Source: Bacillota bacterium (lineage in GTDB: Bacteria; Bacillota; Clostridia; Christensenellales; Aristaeellaceae). Taken from it: 7,204 nt of DNA. The DNA lies in the NCBI GenBank assembly GCA_023443705.1, contig JAEZTD010000423.1, positions 1-7,204 on the forward strand. The letters run 5' to 3'. Each line of letters starts with the position of its first letter. The stretch's first letter is position 1. A program made the translations under genes and the position numbers. Under the pieces are notes generated by a model. The model searched no databases and was not told the DNA's origin. It was given only the letters and a program-made list of their open reading frames with translations. Shown piece by piece: positions 6,431-7,204 of this stretch.

Positions 6431-6439
6431 TGGTATAAA
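6431..6439 (+). promoter_or_regulatory. Extended -10 promoter for the spore lipoprotein gene
   Basis: TGGTATAAA is an extended -10 with one deviation from TATAAT, about 45 nt before the ATG. There is no vegetative -35 at 17 bp. GCATA (6414-6418) resembles the -35 of forespore sigma factors (sigma F/G), and the -10 part fits GGnRAnAMTW at 8 of 10 positions, but the gap between them is about 2 bp shorter than usual. Vegetative or forespore use is therefore open. Confidence 0.5.
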
Positions 6440-6483
6440 TCCCCCCGGTTCGCGCAAAATATTGGCGCAAGGGAGGGTTTATC

Positions 6484-7038
6484 ATGAACGGAATGAAAAA
6501 GGGTTTCATCGTAACACTTATGCTGGCCGTGCTCGGCCTCAGCCTCGCGGGATGCTTCCGATCCACCACCGAAGTGACGCCGACCCCCACGCCTGTGCCT
6601 ATGGTCACCAACATGCCCGGCGGCGTGGGCACCGTACCTGGAACGACGCTCGTACCCGGCGCGACCATGATGCCGGGCGCGACCATGTCGCCCGCCCAGC
6701 AGTTTAACTGGGCCACCCAGGCGGCCACGATCGAAAACCGCATCAACATGTTCTCGGAAATTCAGGAATCCAGCATCGTGACGAGCGGCTCCACCGCGCT
6801 GGTGGGCGTGGTGTTCACGCCCCAGTACAAGGGGGAAATGACCCAGCGCATCCGCGACATGATCGCCGGGGAAATTATGGCCGCTGACCCCGGCGTTCAG
6901 GTAGTGGCGGTGACGGCGGAACAGGCCGATGTGGCGAGCATCAAGCAACTGGCGCAGCAGCAGCGCTCCGGCGCCAGCGAGGATCAGATCAAAGCCGAGG
7001 TGGAAAAAATAGTCCGCAACGCCACCACGCTGCGCTGA
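6484..7038 (+). CDS. YhcN/YlaJ-like sporulation lipoprotein
   Basis: The protein has 184 residues. A lysine-bearing signal peptide with a hydrophobic core (about 7-21) ends in the lipobox LAGC, so Cys24 would be lipidated and the protein membrane-anchored on the outer face. Residues 32-70 are a Pro/Thr/Gly-rich linker with TPTPTP and three hexapeptide repeats. Residues about 72-184 resemble the YhcN/YlaJ spore lipoprotein domain: an A..IENRI helix, a SGSTALVGVVF strand, then a segment with I...DP.VQVVAVTAE. In Bacillus, YhcN-type proteins are found in spores; their molecular function is poorly defined. GGGAGGG (6471-6477) lies 6 nt before the ATG, which favours 6484 over the second in-frame ATG at 6493. 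The gene has its own upstream promoter candidate and appears to be a single-gene unit. Family assignment is by pattern likeness only. Confidence 0.82.
   Translation: MNGMKKGFIVTLMLAVLGLSLAGCFRSTTEVTPTPTPVPMVTNMPGGVGTVPGTTLVPGATMMPGATMSPAQQFNWATQAATIENRINMFSEIQESSIVTSGSTALVGVVFTPQYKGEMTQRIRDMIAGEIMAADPGVQVVAVTAEQADVASIKQLAQQQRSGASEDQIKAEVEKIVRNATTLR
6634..6687 (+). repeat. Three 18-bp units encoding a hexapeptide repeat in the lipoprotein linker
   Basis: The units encode VPGTTL, VPGATM and MPGATM (residues 51-68). The last two share an exact 12-bp core, GGCGCGACCATG, at 6658-6669 and 6676-6687, with an 18-bp period. This looks like recent in-frame tandem duplication in a flexible spacer between the lipid anchor and the folded domain. 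Copy number may vary between strains. Confidence 0.8.
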
Positions 7039-7112
7039 TTCGTTCGCGTAGCCCTGCGCCGGTCAAGGAGGACCCAAACGCCGGCCGATGGAGGCCTGCG
7101 GGCGCAACGAAA

Positions 7113-7150
7113 AAGCCGGGGGACTGCGCATGCGCGCGGCCTTCCGGCTT
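7113..7150. terminator. Stem-loop downstream of the lipoprotein gene
   Basis: AAGCCGG (7113-7119) pairs with CCGGCTT (7144-7150), and two G-U pairs and one G-C pair extend the stem. The loop contains the palindrome GCGCATGCGC (7126-7135). On the plus strand it is followed by AAGG with no T-tract. On the minus strand a T5 run (complement of 7110-7114) follows. It may end leftward transcription entering from beyond 7204, or act as a hairpin-only end for the lipoprotein mRNA. Confidence 0.5.
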
Positions 7151-7153
7151 AAG

Positions 7154-7184
7154 GCATCGAAAAACCCTGCAGGTTTTTCGATGC
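7154..7184. repeat. Perfect 13-bp inverted repeat, 5-nt loop
   Basis: The arms are GCATCGAAAAACC (7154-7166) and GGTTTTTCGATGC (7172-7184), separated by CTGCA. It would form a strong hairpin in either direction. The T5 run is inside the stem rather than after it, so it is not a textbook terminator. It could be a symmetric bidirectional terminator, a protein binding site or a dispersed palindromic repeat. Apart from this and the preceding hairpin, I see no confident gene in 7039-7204. Confidence 0.65.
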
Positions 7185-7204
7185 AATGGAGATACTGCGT
7201 GCGC

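Noticed and set aside
6277..6948. 223-residue minus-strand open frame opposite the lipoprotein
   Set aside because: Very His/Arg/Gly-rich and no recognisable domain. It spans the promoter and hairpin of the plus-strand gene, whose signal peptide and lipobox are clear.
7039..7112. Possible structured small RNA (SRP or RNase P-like) after the lipoprotein gene
   Set aside because: None of the conserved core sequences of those RNAs could be found; only short GC stems are present.

Overview
The window looks like chromosomal DNA of a high-G+C, spore-forming member of the Clostridia (Bacillota). The coding sequence is GC-rich, the intergenic gaps are AT-rich, and Shine-Dalgarno sites are strong. 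One gene encodes a Spo0A-family regulator and another a YhcN/YlaJ-type spore lipoprotein. The large nucleoside kinase with an N-terminal TGS-like domain is also typical of clostridia. I cannot fix the genus. An Oscillospiraceae- or Christensenellales-like lineage is a guess from base composition and protein flavour.

Layout. Positions 1-1756 (minus strand) hold most of a tandem-ATPase ABC-F translation factor, whose C-terminus lies beyond the left edge. Positions 1757-2031 form a divergent control region with two back-to-back extended -10 promoters. Positions 2032-2748 (plus) encode a short-chain dehydrogenase/reductase. It converges, with only 5 bp between stop codons, on a Spo0A-type response regulator at 2754-3467 (minus). 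Positions 3468-3660 are a second divergent AT-rich control region. Positions 3661-5310 (plus) encode a TGS-plus-uridine-kinase-like nucleoside kinase, which overlaps by one base the mtnA gene at 5310-6341 (plus). Positions 6342-6483 contain a hairpin and a promoter. Positions 6484-7038 (plus) encode a lipoprotein with a proline/threonine repeat linker and a YhcN/YlaJ-like domain. Positions 7039-7204 contain two strong hairpins and no gene I trust.

How the parts relate. The kinase and mtnA are almost certainly co-transcribed and translationally coupled, which suggests a joint role in salvage of nucleosides or methylthioribose. The Spo0A-like protein and the spore lipoprotein both belong to sporulation, but they are not in one operon. 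The ABC-F gene and the SDR share only a control region.

Most unusual points. The Spo0A-like protein has lost one acidic-pocket residue and about 12 residues of its DNA-binding domain, and it sits away from the usual spoIVB neighbourhood, so it is probably a paralogue. Four promoters share a TGnTATAA extended -10 element. Two terminator-like hairpins carry their T-tracts on the strand opposite to the genes they follow. I saw no CRISPR array, insertion sequence, tRNA, rRNA or clear defence system.
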